The notes under the pieces are model-generated. The model ran no database searches. It was not told where the DNA came from and was given only the letters and a program-made list of their open reading frames with translations. A program made the position numbers and the translations under genes. Shown here piece by piece: positions 9,349 through 17,657 of a DNA stretch of 42,712 nucleotides; within the stretch, counting starts at the first letter, position 1, and every line of letters begins with the position of its first letter. The stretch spans positions 1 to 42,712 of the forward strand of contig CALXSA010000005.1 of assembly GCA_944390995.1 (NCBI GenBank). The letters run 5' to 3'. Source of the DNA: an uncultured Clostridia bacterium. Its GTDB lineage: Bacteria; Bacillota_A; Clostridia; TANB77; CAG-508.

Positions 9349-10470
9349 TTACAAATTTTCTAATAGTTTCTTCTTTTCATTTTCATATTCTTCATCAGTA
9401 ATAATTCCATTTTCTTTCATGATTTTTAACTTCTCCAATTTTTTCTTAAAAGCTGTCATTTCTTCGTCGTCATCTTTCTTATCTTCTTTGCTGTTGTCTA
9501 TTTCCCTAAAAGTATCTCCAACTGTATTTCCTATAGTCCCAGCTACACCTCCCATTATTCCAAGACCAATACCCAAGTTTGAGAAATCACCTACTCCTTC
9601 ATTTTGAGCAATTTTCTCTGCGACATCATAAGAACGTTCTTGTTGATAAGTATATCCTTCAATTTCACGTTTTTTTGCTTGAGCCTCTGCTTCAATCACT
9701 TTACGTCTTGCTTCGGTTTCTTGGTCTATAATTCCAACTTGTTGACGTAAATTTGCCTCTGCAACATCAGAATATTGTCTAATATGTAATTCTTTAAACT
9801 TTTCATAAGCAGCTTCACCATCTGGTTTTGCTATTGTAGTTACGAAAAAATGTTGTAAAGATAAGCCATACTCAGCAAAATCGCTTTTTAATAATTTTTC
9901 AATATTCTCAGAAATTTCTGCCATATGTGAATCAACTTCAAAAATTGAAAATGGTGCTTTTTGCATAGTTTCTGCTATATATGGTTTTATTCGTCCCATT
10001 AGGAAAGCTCTTAGTTTTACTAGTAGTTCTGCATTGTTAAGCTCTTTTTCTGTTCCGACTACTTTTACTAGTAGTTTTCTTGAATCTTCTACCTTAAAAA
10101 TAAGTTCTCCACTTGCTCCGATTTGTAATGGGAAATTATACTTTGGTTCCATATATTGAACTTGTGAGTTTGTTCCCCATTTCATAGACATTTGTTCAGC
10201 CTTATTTATAAAATAAATTTCACAATGATAAGGTGTTTCGCCACCAGTAGATTTATTAAAAAATTTACTTAAAAGTGGTATATTTTGAGTTTCTAATGTA
10301 TATCTTCCTGGTCCAAATAAGTCTAATGCCTGACCATTCATAAAAAACACAACTTCTTGTGACTCGTGAACAATTAACTGTGTACCCGTGTTAAAATCTT
10401 CAACAGGATGTTTCCAAATTAAACTGTTGGTGGTTTCATCATCTTTAATTACATCTACAATTTTTGCCAT
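9349..10470 (-). CDS. SPFH-domain protein (YdjI-like) with C-terminal SHOCT motif
   Basis: 373 residues. The central part (about 20-230) resembles the SPFH/virion-core-like family to which Bacillus YdjI belongs, with GPGRYTL and a YGLSLQHFFVTTIAKPD block. A coiled-coil segment rich in Glu, Ala and Lys follows (about 230-280), then a Gly-rich stretch and an acidic linker. The last 35 residues, LEKLKIMKENGIITDEEYE, match the SHOCT oligomerisation motif. SPFH proteins form membrane-associated rings or scaffolds, and YdjI belongs to an envelope-stress operon. It is the promoter-proximal gene of the TIR operon. No transmembrane segment is evident, so it probably docks on membrane partners. Start supported by AAGGAG. 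Confidence 0.85.
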   Translation of the reverse strand: MAKIVDVIKDDETTNSLIWKHPVEDFNTGTQLIVHESQEVVFFMNGQALDLFGPGRYTLETQNIPLLSKFFNKSTGGETPYHCEIYFINKAEQMSMKWGTNSQVQYMEPKYNFPLQIGASGELIFKVEDSRKLLVKVVGTEKELNNAELLVKLRAFLMGRIKPYIAETMQKAPFSIFEVDSHMAEISENIEKLLKSDFAEYGLSLQHFFVTTIAKPDGEAAYEKFKELHIRQYSDVAEANLRQQVGIIDQETEARRKVIEAEAQAKKREIEGYTYQQERSYDVAEKIAQNEGVGDFSNLGIGLGIMGGVAGTIGNTVGDTFREIDNSKEDKKDDDEEMTAFKKKLEKLKIMKENGIITDEEYENEKKKLLENL

Positions 10471-10501
10471 ATTTTTTTCTCCTTTTTTACTTTTTTGTCT
10501 T

Positions 10502-10529
10502 ATTATATCATATTAAATTTTGTTTTCAA
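10502..10529 (-). promoter_or_regulatory. Promoter of the SPFH-TIR operon
   Basis: TTGAAA (10524-10529) and TATAAT (10502-10507), 16 bases apart, lie 30-60 bases before the SPFH start. It resembles a strong sigma-A promoter. No other promoter was seen within the four-gene set, whose gaps are 22 bp or less. Confidence 0.7.
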
Positions 10530-10554
10530 TATCTTTTCTTTTATTTTTTGCATC

Positions 10555-10582
10555 CAAAAAAGAGGCAATTTCTTACCTCTTT
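10555..10582 (-). terminator. Terminator of metG
   Basis: AAAGAGG (10559-10565) pairs with CCTCTTT (10576-10582). On the minus strand the stem is followed by six T residues, a classical intrinsic terminator a few bases after the metG stop. Confidence 0.85.
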
Positions 10583-10589
10583 CTCTCCC

Positions 10590-12176
10590 CTACATTCTTG
10601 TGAATAAAGGCTCAATATTTTCTAATTTAATTCCAGCTTTAGGACAAATTAATTCCCATGACTTATCCTCTATTTGAAGATATTTACGAATTTGCTCGCA
10701 TGCACTAGGCATAAATGGTTCGAATATATTAGATAAGTTTGCAATAATAGTTGCGCATGTGTAAATTGTGTTGTTAAATTCTTCTACATTCTCTTTGTTT
10801 TGTATCCAAGGTTTTTGGTCGTCATAATATTTGTTAGCGGTTTCTACAAGTTCCATTGCCTTGTTTGTAGCTTCTTTAAATTCAAGAGTTTCTATATTTT
10901 TCCCAACTACCTCGTATGTTTCTTGTATTTTGCTTTTTATTTCTTCGTCAAGTTTACCTTCTGGCAAAGTCTCCAACCCTTTAAACTTCAATGTTCTGTT
11001 TACGAGATTACCAAATTTGTTTAACAATTCTCCATTATTTGTAGCTATCAGTGCTTCTTCTGTAAAGTTTGAGTCCTTTTTCTCTGGTCCGTTGTTTATC
11101 AAATGAAATCTTAGTGAATTTACTCCATACTTATCTACTAATTCAATCGCAGGAATTCCATTTCCTTTGCTTTTTTTTTTTTTTTTATCATTTATGTTTA
11201 AGTATTCTGATGAAACTATTGTATCTACCAAATGGTAATTTTCTTTTAGTGCTAGAAGTAACGCATTAAATATGATGCTGTGGAAAACTATATTGTCCTT
11301 TCCATGAACCATATATATTGTTGGGTGGTATTCTTCTTTCCAAAATTTTTCCCAGTTTTCGCCTATTTCTTCGCATTTTTTCATTGACGCTGTAATATAT
11401 CCTAAAACAGCCTCTATCCAGACATACATTTTTTTGTCTTCGTATCCATCAACAGGTATGTCAACACCCCAGTCTAAGTCTCTAGTTACGGCTCTATCCA
11501 CTAAGCCCTGTTTTAAGTACTTATCCGTTTCGTTTTTGGCATTAACTCTCCAAAGCGTATTATTTTCTTTTACATAGTCTTCTATCTGTTTTTGAAATTT
11601 AGATAGTTCTAAGTATAAATTTTTATTATCTTTTAGAACTGTGTCTGAAGAACATGTAAGGCAAACTCCTTCTTTCATATCTTCTATAGTTGGCACATAG
11701 CCACAATTGTCACATTGTTCAGCTTTTGTCTCTTGTCCACATTTTGGGCAAATAATTTGTATTTCTCTATCTGATAAAAATTTGTTACATTTTTCGCAAA
11801 ATGGTTGTGGTTCAATCTTTTCATATATATACCCATTATCATAAATCTTTTTAAATATTTTCATAGCCTCATTTTTGTGAAATTCTGTATCAGTGTTTGT
11901 GTATAGGTCATATGAGAAATCGAATTTTTCTAATGTTTCTTTGTCTCTACTATGATAATATTCAGAAATTTCTTTTGGGGTTCTTTTTTCTTTTTTTGCC
12001 CTCTCTGTAATTGGTGTTCCATGGCAATCTGTACCAGAAACAAACATTACATTGTCTCCTTGTAGTCTATAGTATCTAGCTAAAATATCTCCGGATATTA
12101 GACCCGCAATATGCCCTAAGTGCAAGTCGCTATTAGCATATGGCCATGCACCACCTATTAAAATATTCTTATTCAT
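10590..12176 (-). CDS. metG: Methionyl-tRNA synthetase with unusual KMSKS loop
   Basis: 528 residues, class I aminoacyl-tRNA synthetase charging tRNA-Met. The HIGH-type motif HLGHIAG is at 19-25. Two zinc-knuckle sets of Cys-x2-Cys lie at about 125-180 (CEKC, CPKC, CDNC, CLTC). The WIEA and HGKDN motifs of the active site are present. The KMSKS signature appears as KKKKSKGN (residues 332-339), so Met and the first Ser are replaced by Lys. These lysines come from a run of 16 A residues (11171-11186). The short length means no C-terminal dimerisation domain. ATG with GGAGG just ahead. Function is certain at family level; activity of the altered loop is not established. Confidence 0.95.
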   Translation of the reverse strand: MNKNILIGGAWPYANSDLHLGHIAGLISGDILARYYRLQGDNVMFVSGTDCHGTPITERAKKEKRTPKEISEYYHSRDKETLEKFDFSYDLYTNTDTEFHKNEAMKIFKKIYDNGYIYEKIEPQPFCEKCNKFLSDREIQIICPKCGQETKAEQCDNCGYVPTIEDMKEGVCLTCSSDTVLKDNKNLYLELSKFQKQIEDYVKENNTLWRVNAKNETDKYLKQGLVDRAVTRDLDWGVDIPVDGYEDKKMYVWIEAVLGYITASMKKCEEIGENWEKFWKEEYHPTIYMVHGKDNIVFHSIIFNALLLALKENYHLVDTIVSSEYLNINDKKKKKSKGNGIPAIELVDKYGVNSLRFHLINNGPEKKDSNFTEEALIATNNGELLNKFGNLVNRTLKFKGLETLPEGKLDEEIKSKIQETYEVVGKNIETLEFKEATNKAMELVETANKYYDDQKPWIQNKENVEEFNNTIYTCATIIANLSNIFEPFMPSACEQIRKYLQIEDKSWELICPKAGIKLENIEPLFTRM

Positions 12177-12249
12177 TGCAAATTCCTCCTTGTCATTTTG
12201 TGTATTATGGCTTTTTTCTATTTTTAAGAATTTTCGCCTTATATGTAAA

Positions 12250-12274
12250 TAGCAAAGTAAAAATTACTTTGCTA
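12250..12274 (-). terminator. Hairpin after the small membrane gene
   Basis: A perfect 11-bp stem, TAGCAAAGTAA with its complement, and a three-base loop at 12261-12263. It lies about 40 bases after the stop of the 112-residue gene and before metG. The tail is only moderately T-rich. Confidence 0.6.
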
Positions 12275-12312
12275 CATAAATATTATCAAGTATTGTATGC
12301 TCATTAACTACC

Positions 12313-12651
12313 TTATATTTTTTGCCAGAACCAGTCTAGGCTGTTGTCAATACTTTTCTTCTTTTTGTATTTTGCTTCAATATCATCAATCCATAAATAG
12401 CCAATAAATGAAATTAAGATAAATACTAGGTCTATTACCATTGTGAATATCAAATTGCTTCTAACTTCTTCTGTAACGTCGGTGCCTGTAGTAAGTAGTA
12501 TTGTATGTGCTACTAATAGGCCAACAAAAACGAATAGTAACACAGCAATTATTGCACTTTTTTTAGTCTCTTTAGAAAGTATTAGAACTAATACAAAAAG
12601 TAATGTGGCTATTAGCAAAGTTACTGGATTGGTAAAGTTTATCATTGGCAT
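12313..12651 (-). CDS. Small four-helix membrane protein of unknown function
   Basis: 112 residues with hydrophobic segments at about 8-24, 30-52 and 66-90 and a short charged C-terminal tail (KYKKKKS). A GGGGGAAG ribosome binding site supports the ATG at 12651. It starts 20 bp after the glmM stop and is probably cotranscribed with it. Nothing in the sequence allows a functional call. Confidence 0.65.
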   Translation of the reverse strand: MPMINFTNPVTLLIATLLFVLVLILSKETKKSAIIAVLLFVFVGLLVAHTILLTTGTDVTEEVRSNLIFTMVIDLVFILISFIGYLWIDDIEAKYKKKKSIDNSLDWFWQKI

Positions 12652-12670
12652 TTTTTCTTCCCCCTTTTTA

Positions 12671-14038
12671 TTAATTTAAGTTTTTTTCAATTAATTTAGC
12701 AAGGTTTTCTGCTTTTGTTGTAATATATTCTATGTCTTCTCCTTCTATCATTACTCTGACTAATGGCTCTGTACCTGATGGCCTAATTAAAATTCTTCCA
12801 TTACCAGAGAATTCTTTCTCAAGTTTTTCAATCTCTGCTTTTATTTCTGGAACGCTTTCATAGTCATGTTTTTTCTCGCTTGAAACTTTTGCATTAATTA
12901 ATACTTGAGGATATATGGTTATTATATCACAAAGTTTTGATAAAGGTAAACCCTTTTCTAAAATTATTTTTAAAATCATTAAAGAAGTTAAAATTCCGTC
13001 TCCTGTAGGGTTGTAATCAAGCATTATAATATGTCCTGATTGCTCTCCTCCAAGATTATATCCCTCCTTTAACATTTTTTCAAGTACATATCTGTCTCCA
13101 ACTTTGGTTGCTTCAAAATTAATATCATTTGCTGAAGCATATTTCCTTAGGCCTAAATTGCTCATTACTGTTGCTACCACAGTGTCCTTCTTTAGAGTTC
13201 CCTTTTCTTTCATGTATTTTGAAATAACTGCTAGAATTTTATCACCATCAACTTCATTTCCTTTGTCATCTATTATTAAGCATCTGTCTCCATCTCCATC
13301 ATACGCTACACCCAAATTGCAATTATTTTCTATAACATATTTCTTCAATACGTCTAAATGAGTTGAACCACAATTTTCATTTATGTTTGTGCCGTTAGGA
13401 GTGTTATTTATAATATAATGTTTTATTCCAAGTGCTGTGAAAACTTTTTCTGCCACAACTGATGTAGCACCATTGGCTGTATCAATTGCTACGACAAAAT
13501 CTTCAGGCATATCTAGGTTTTCAAAGTCTTCTTCAAAGTTTTTTCTAAAGAAGTATACATATTCGTCTAATAGGTCTGTTCTTATTTCAGATACGCCAAT
13601 TTTATCATTAACGGCTGAAAAGTCGTCTAGTTTTCCTGAGTCCATTACTTCCTCGATTTCTTCTTCTAGTTCATCCGGTATTTTCATACCTTTGTTGCTG
13701 AAGTATTTTACTCCGTTGAATTCGTATGTATTGTGTGATGCAGATATAACCACACTAGCATCTGCTTTTAATTTTTTTGTTAGATATGCAACACCAGGTG
13801 TAGGTAATACTCCAAGAATTTTTACATTTGCGCCATAGCTCAAAAAGCCTGCAACCATCGCGCTTTCAATTAATGTTCCAGAAATTCTTGTGTCTCTGCC
13901 TATTAAAATTGTTGGCATATGGTCTGTGTGTTTAGATAGAACATACGCACCTGCTTTTGCCACCCTATACACTAAGTTTGGTGAAAGCTCCGTGTTGGCT
14001 ATTCTCCTAATGCCATCCGTTCCAAAATACTTTCTCAT
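12671..14038 (-). CDS. glmM: Phosphoglucosamine mutase
   Basis: 455 residues. It converts glucosamine-6-phosphate to glucosamine-1-phosphate for UDP-GlcNAc and peptidoglycan synthesis in the cytosol. Key sites are the N-terminal MRKYFGTDGIRR block, the active-site serine in VISASHNTYEFNG, the metal loop AYDGDGDRCL, the GEQSGH sugar-binding loop, and the phosphate-binding RPSGTEPLVRVM near the end. The reading frame is open upstream to 14092, but the ATG at 14038 is chosen because GGAGGT stands five bases ahead of it and the protein then begins exactly like other GlmM. A promoter lies about 180 bp upstream. Confidence 0.95.
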   Translation of the reverse strand: MRKYFGTDGIRRIANTELSPNLVYRVAKAGAYVLSKHTDHMPTILIGRDTRISGTLIESAMVAGFLSYGANVKILGVLPTPGVAYLTKKLKADASVVISASHNTYEFNGVKYFSNKGMKIPDELEEEIEEVMDSGKLDDFSAVNDKIGVSEIRTDLLDEYVYFFRKNFEEDFENLDMPEDFVVAIDTANGATSVVAEKVFTALGIKHYIINNTPNGTNINENCGSTHLDVLKKYVIENNCNLGVAYDGDGDRCLIIDDKGNEVDGDKILAVISKYMKEKGTLKKDTVVATVMSNLGLRKYASANDINFEATKVGDRYVLEKMLKEGYNLGGEQSGHIIMLDYNPTGDGILTSLMILKIILEKGLPLSKLCDIITIYPQVLINAKVSSEKKHDYESVPEIKAEIEKLEKEFSGNGRILIRPSGTEPLVRVMIEGEDIEYITTKAENLAKLIEKNLN

Positions 14039-14215
14039 TTTTACCTCCATTTGAGTGAATTCACACTCACTTTTGATTGACCTTTTTATCACATTAACCT
14101 TTCAAAGAAACGAATTTGATTGGTTGTTTTAATTTGTTATTCTATATTATTATTTTTGTATTTTATTGTTACAAAATATTAGTTTTTTTATAGAACTATA
14201 ATTTTCACACAATCT

Positions 14216-14243
14216 ATTATACTATAATTTATAAATTATGCAA
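14216..14243 (-). promoter_or_regulatory. Promoter of glmM within the 290-bp gap
   Basis: TTGCAT (14238-14243) and TATAAT (14216-14221) are separated by 16 bases on the minus strand. This implies a leader of about 170 nucleotides before glmM. I see no riboswitch or clear attenuator in that AT-rich leader, and nothing else in 14039-14329. Confidence 0.55.
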
Positions 14244-14329
14244 GTAGTTTTTATTATATAGAAAAAATCGACAGAGTTTTGTTATACAATAAGGTTAAGT
14301 TTTCTTGGGCTATACATGTTACAGTCGTC

Positions 14330-15799
14330 TCATATTGCGCAAAAATATAATGTATCTCCTTCTAGTACCACCTGCTCTATGGAGAAGCTATTCCAATGCT
14401 TGTCTCCCCACCATGGTATGTATTGTTCTGGCGAAATATCCACAAACAACAGCTTTCTATCTAAATAAAAAGAAATTGTTTCTCTCGTAGCCCATGTTCC
14501 TAATGCTTTTTGAGTGATTGCTCCCGCATGAATCATATTTGGATAGTATGCTTCAACACGTGGATGTATTATTGAAGCAATCTTAGTAATTGTTATGCCT
14601 GTATCTTCTTCATATTCTTCGACCTTCTGTTTGATTAGTAGGCAACTTTCTTTGTCAATCTTGTTTGTTAATATGTGTTGGTTAGTGAGTGCCACATATA
14701 ATCCAAAATTTAATATAAATGTAATAATTGTTATGATAGACACTATAATTAATTGATACTTCTTTTTGCTATTTTGTACTATGTATAACATAACAAGTAA
14801 TGAAATTCCTATAGTAGTTCCATAAGCTATTGATATTCTTGGATAAATAAACGTTGCAGAACCCACGAACACAGGAGCCATGCATATTGTTATTGCAACC
14901 AATATAACCAGTAGATATTTTAATATGTAAATTGTCTTTTGTTTTATTCCTGATTTATTAAACAATAATATACATAATATAGTAAAAATTATTACGCCAA
15001 TATTCACGTAGGGTGGTATCACACCCAGAGAATTGACTACCAAATCTTTTAGTGTGCTAATGATAGTACTTATATTTACAGCATCGAAATTCATTGATAT
15101 TCTAGATGCATCCGCCATAATTCTTGCAAATATGATAGTTAAAAACATTGCAATTCCATATACAAGTGTAGTTTTTAAGAGTTCCATGAAATTTTCTTTG
15201 AATGACTGTTTCTTTAATAGTAATTCGTGTGCAAAGACTATTATAGGAAATATTGCAATAGACCCTTGATAGCAGAATGCGCCTATTACGAGTATGATAA
15301 AAGCCTTGATGTGTGCGTATTGCTCTTTGTTTATAACCACTTTTGCTGCTAGCACGCTAAGTAATATTCCTAGCGCAAACATGCAACATTCTACAAAAAA
15401 TATGTGTTCTATTGCAAGGTAGTTAAATATTATTACAAATGATGTTATTAATATTAGAACATGCATCCATTTCGAGTTTTTTGTTAATTCTTTTTCAAAA
15501 ATTTTATAGACAATTATAATAGAACACGTTAAAAATATAATTGCCAATAAAAAAGATATTAAAGAATAGTTCTCTATGGACAGACCTATTGCACCAGCAC
15601 CGAATGTCAACAATGCAGAAAAGGGTCTAGCTTCTTTTAAAAACCAGTTTTGTGCATAGTCAGCATACCCATCATAAACTATTCTATAAGTATCATGTGT
15701 ATAATGTGGCTGTAGAAACGCTCCACACATTGTAAGTGCAATTACAAAAACAATTGCAAATAATATTAGTTCCTTCTTATGTTTCTTTAGTTGTTCCAT
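14330..15799 (-). CDS. GtrII-like membrane glucosyltransferase (multi-pass)
   Basis: About 489 residues with a charged N-terminus (KKHKKE), some 10-12 hydrophobic segments, and the extracytoplasmic early loop PHYTHDTYRIVYDGYADYAQ followed by the WFLKEARPFSALL block. This pattern matches the glucosyl transferase GtrII family, integral-membrane GT-C-like enzymes that move sugars from lipid carriers onto surface glycans. The C-terminal 80 residues are soluble. The ATG at 15799 is preferred: its GGGGGA ribosome binding site overlaps the earlier ATG at 15811, which lacks one. It starts 25 bp after the argS stop. Substrate unknown; the family assignment is from pattern recognition only. Confidence 0.7.
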   Translation of the reverse strand: MEQLKKHKKELILFAIVFVIALTMCGAFLQPHYTHDTYRIVYDGYADYAQNWFLKEARPFSALLTFGAGAIGLSIENYSLISFLLAIIFLTCSIIIVYKIFEKELTKNSKWMHVLILITSFVIIFNYLAIEHIFFVECCMFALGILLSVLAAKVVINKEQYAHIKAFIILVIGAFCYQGSIAIFPIIVFAHELLLKKQSFKENFMELLKTTLVYGIAMFLTIIFARIMADASRISMNFDAVNISTIISTLKDLVVNSLGVIPPYVNIGVIIFTILCILLFNKSGIKQKTIYILKYLLVILVAITICMAPVFVGSATFIYPRISIAYGTTIGISLLVMLYIVQNSKKKYQLIIVSIITIITFILNFGLYVALTNQHILTNKIDKESCLLIKQKVEEYEEDTGITITKIASIIHPRVEAYYPNMIHAGAITQKALGTWATRETISFYLDRKLLFVDISPEQYIPWWGDKHWNSFSIEQVVLEGDTLYFCAI

Positions 15800-15824
15800 A
15801 TTTTCCCCCATTAATTTTCAACTG

Positions 15825-17531
15825 CTACATTCTCTCAGGCATTTCGATTCCCAAAAGTGCTGCTCCCTCTTTTAACACAACATTTGTGCAATATGTCAAA
15901 TATACTCTTGCTTGCTTTATGTCTTCATCCTCATCAATAATTTTATTTTCATTATAAAATGTGCTAAATAATTGCGCTAAATTAATTAAATATCTTGATA
16001 TAACATATGGCTCATTTTTCGAAGCGGCAAGCTTCACACTGTCAGTGAAATTATATATTGCCTTTATCAAATTGATTGATGCCTCATCATTTAATAGCTC
16101 ATAGTCCACTTCATTTCCATTAGGCAAGTGGTCTACTTTTTCTAAAATACTATTTGTTCTAACATACATATATTGCAAATATGGTCCTGTTTCTCCATTA
16201 AAGTTTAGCATTGTATCCCAGTCGAATATTTCGTCTTTAATTCTACTGTTATATAGGTCGTTAAATATTACAGCCCCAATTCCAACTTTTTTAGCGATTT
16301 CCTCTTTGTCTTCAAGACCAGGGTTCTTTTCCTCGATAATTTCTCTTGCCCTAGAAATCGCTTCATTTAACAAGTCTTCTAGTTTAATAATATTGCCTTC
16401 CCTTGTTGACATTTTTCCAGTTGCGAGTTGAACCATTCCAAATGGAACATGTATTAACCCATCTGTATATTTTTTATCTAAACCTAGTAATTTTGCAACC
16501 TCGAAAATTTGCTTAAAATGCAAAATTTGCTCATATGAAGTTACATATATTGCTTTGTCAAAGTCATATGTTCTAGCTCTATATAGTATAGCAGCCAAAT
16601 CACGCGTAGCATATGTAGTAGAACCGTTTGACTTAATTATTAGGCATGGTGGCATTCCCTTGTCTTCTAAATTAATAACCTCCGCACCTTCTGATTCTTC
16701 AAGTTTTCCACTTTTTCTTAGTAAGTCAACTACTTCTTGCATTTTGTCAGCATAAAACGCTTCTCCATTCAAAGAGTCAAATTCTATATTTAACAAATCA
16801 TATATCCTTTGAAATTCCTTTAGGCTAAGCTCTCTAAACTTTTGCCATAAATTTGTGCAATATTCGTCTCCATCTTCCAATTTTTTGAAGTTATTTCTAC
16901 ATTCATCTAACACTTTTTCGTCTTCTTTGCAAAGAGCATTTATTCTTACATATATTTTTGTTAGCTCATTTATTGGGTCTTCTTCAATATTGTACTCGTT
17001 TCCCCATCTTTTATATCCTTCAATCAATTTGCCAAACTGGGTACCATAATCTCCTAAATGGTTAATTCCAACAACATTGTACCCTAGAAATTTGTAAATT
17101 CTATAAAGTGCTCCACCAATTACTGTAGAACGCAAATGCCCTATGTGGAAAGGTTTTGCTATGTTTGGCGCAGAATAATCTATTACTATATTTTTTCCGT
17201 TTCCATCTTCACACTCGCCATATTTTTCGCCTTCATTTTCCATTTCCTCAAACACAGTTTTATATATGGCATTAGGTGCGATATAGAAATTTAAATAGCC
17301 ATTAACAACTTCTACATTTTTTACAATTTCATTATCAATATTTAATTTCTCTTTTATCTCATTTGCAATAACTTGCGGTGCCTTTTTCATCTCTTTTGCT
17401 AATTTAAAGCATGGGAGCGAATAATCTCCCATCTCTTTATTTGAAGGCACTTCAATATATTCCTCAATTGTTTCAATATTTGTTGCTTCTTTTATTTCTT
17501 CTGCTATTATTTTTTTGAAATCTAACATCAT
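15825..17531 (-). CDS. argS: Arginyl-tRNA synthetase
   Basis: 568 residues, class I synthetase for tRNA-Arg. The HIGH motif is in APNIAKPFHIGHLRST (about residues 118-133). The N-terminal Add-1-like domain has the YIEVPSNKEMGDYSLPCFKLAK segment split around a conserved GD, and FGMVQLATGKMSTREGN holds the KMSK-like element, here KMSTR as in most ArgRS. The DALR anticodon-binding domain ends the protein, terminating in LLGIEMPERM. AAGGAG precedes a double ATG, so the second ATG (17528) is equally possible. Two REP-like copies lie between it and pfkA. Confidence 0.95.
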   Translation of the reverse strand: MMLDFKKIIAEEIKEATNIETIEEYIEVPSNKEMGDYSLPCFKLAKEMKKAPQVIANEIKEKLNIDNEIVKNVEVVNGYLNFYIAPNAIYKTVFEEMENEGEKYGECEDGNGKNIVIDYSAPNIAKPFHIGHLRSTVIGGALYRIYKFLGYNVVGINHLGDYGTQFGKLIEGYKRWGNEYNIEEDPINELTKIYVRINALCKEDEKVLDECRNNFKKLEDGDEYCTNLWQKFRELSLKEFQRIYDLLNIEFDSLNGEAFYADKMQEVVDLLRKSGKLEESEGAEVINLEDKGMPPCLIIKSNGSTTYATRDLAAILYRARTYDFDKAIYVTSYEQILHFKQIFEVAKLLGLDKKYTDGLIHVPFGMVQLATGKMSTREGNIIKLEDLLNEAISRAREIIEEKNPGLEDKEEIAKKVGIGAVIFNDLYNSRIKDEIFDWDTMLNFNGETGPYLQYMYVRTNSILEKVDHLPNGNEVDYELLNDEASINLIKAIYNFTDSVKLAASKNEPYVISRYLINLAQLFSTFYNENKIIDEDEDIKQARVYLTYCTNVVLKEGAALLGIEMPERM

Positions 17532-17548
17532 TTTCTCCTTTCTCTTTT

Positions 17549-17603
17549 TTCGTTTTGGGGACAGGTCTCACGGCGAAAAAAATTTCGTTTTGGGGACAGG
17601 TCT
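17549..17603. repeat. REP-like direct repeat pair upstream of argS
   Basis: The 20-bp sequence TTCGTTTTGGGGACAGGTCT occurs at 17549-17568 and again at 17584-17603 (35-bp period). Between them CGAAA and TTTCG can pair. A degenerate relative, AGACGTGTCCCTAAA on the minus strand, lies at 41243-41257. Short intergenic GGGGACAGGTCT-type elements resemble REP sequences mobilised by RAYT transposases, but no such gene is present here. Confidence 0.6.
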
Positions 17604-17657
17604 GAAGTAAACATGCTAGTGGGCAAGGTTTCCATCACACCAAAACTCAATTATTTG

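Noticed and set aside
12177..12312. T-box riboswitch upstream of metG
   Set aside because: Only about 40 bases lie between the preceding hairpin and the ribosome binding site region; no T-box sequence (TGGNACCGCG-like) is present. The same holds upstream of argS.
14330..15811. Start of the GtrII-like gene at 15811
   Set aside because: The ribosome binding site GGGGGA overlaps this ATG; the ATG at 15799 has proper spacing.
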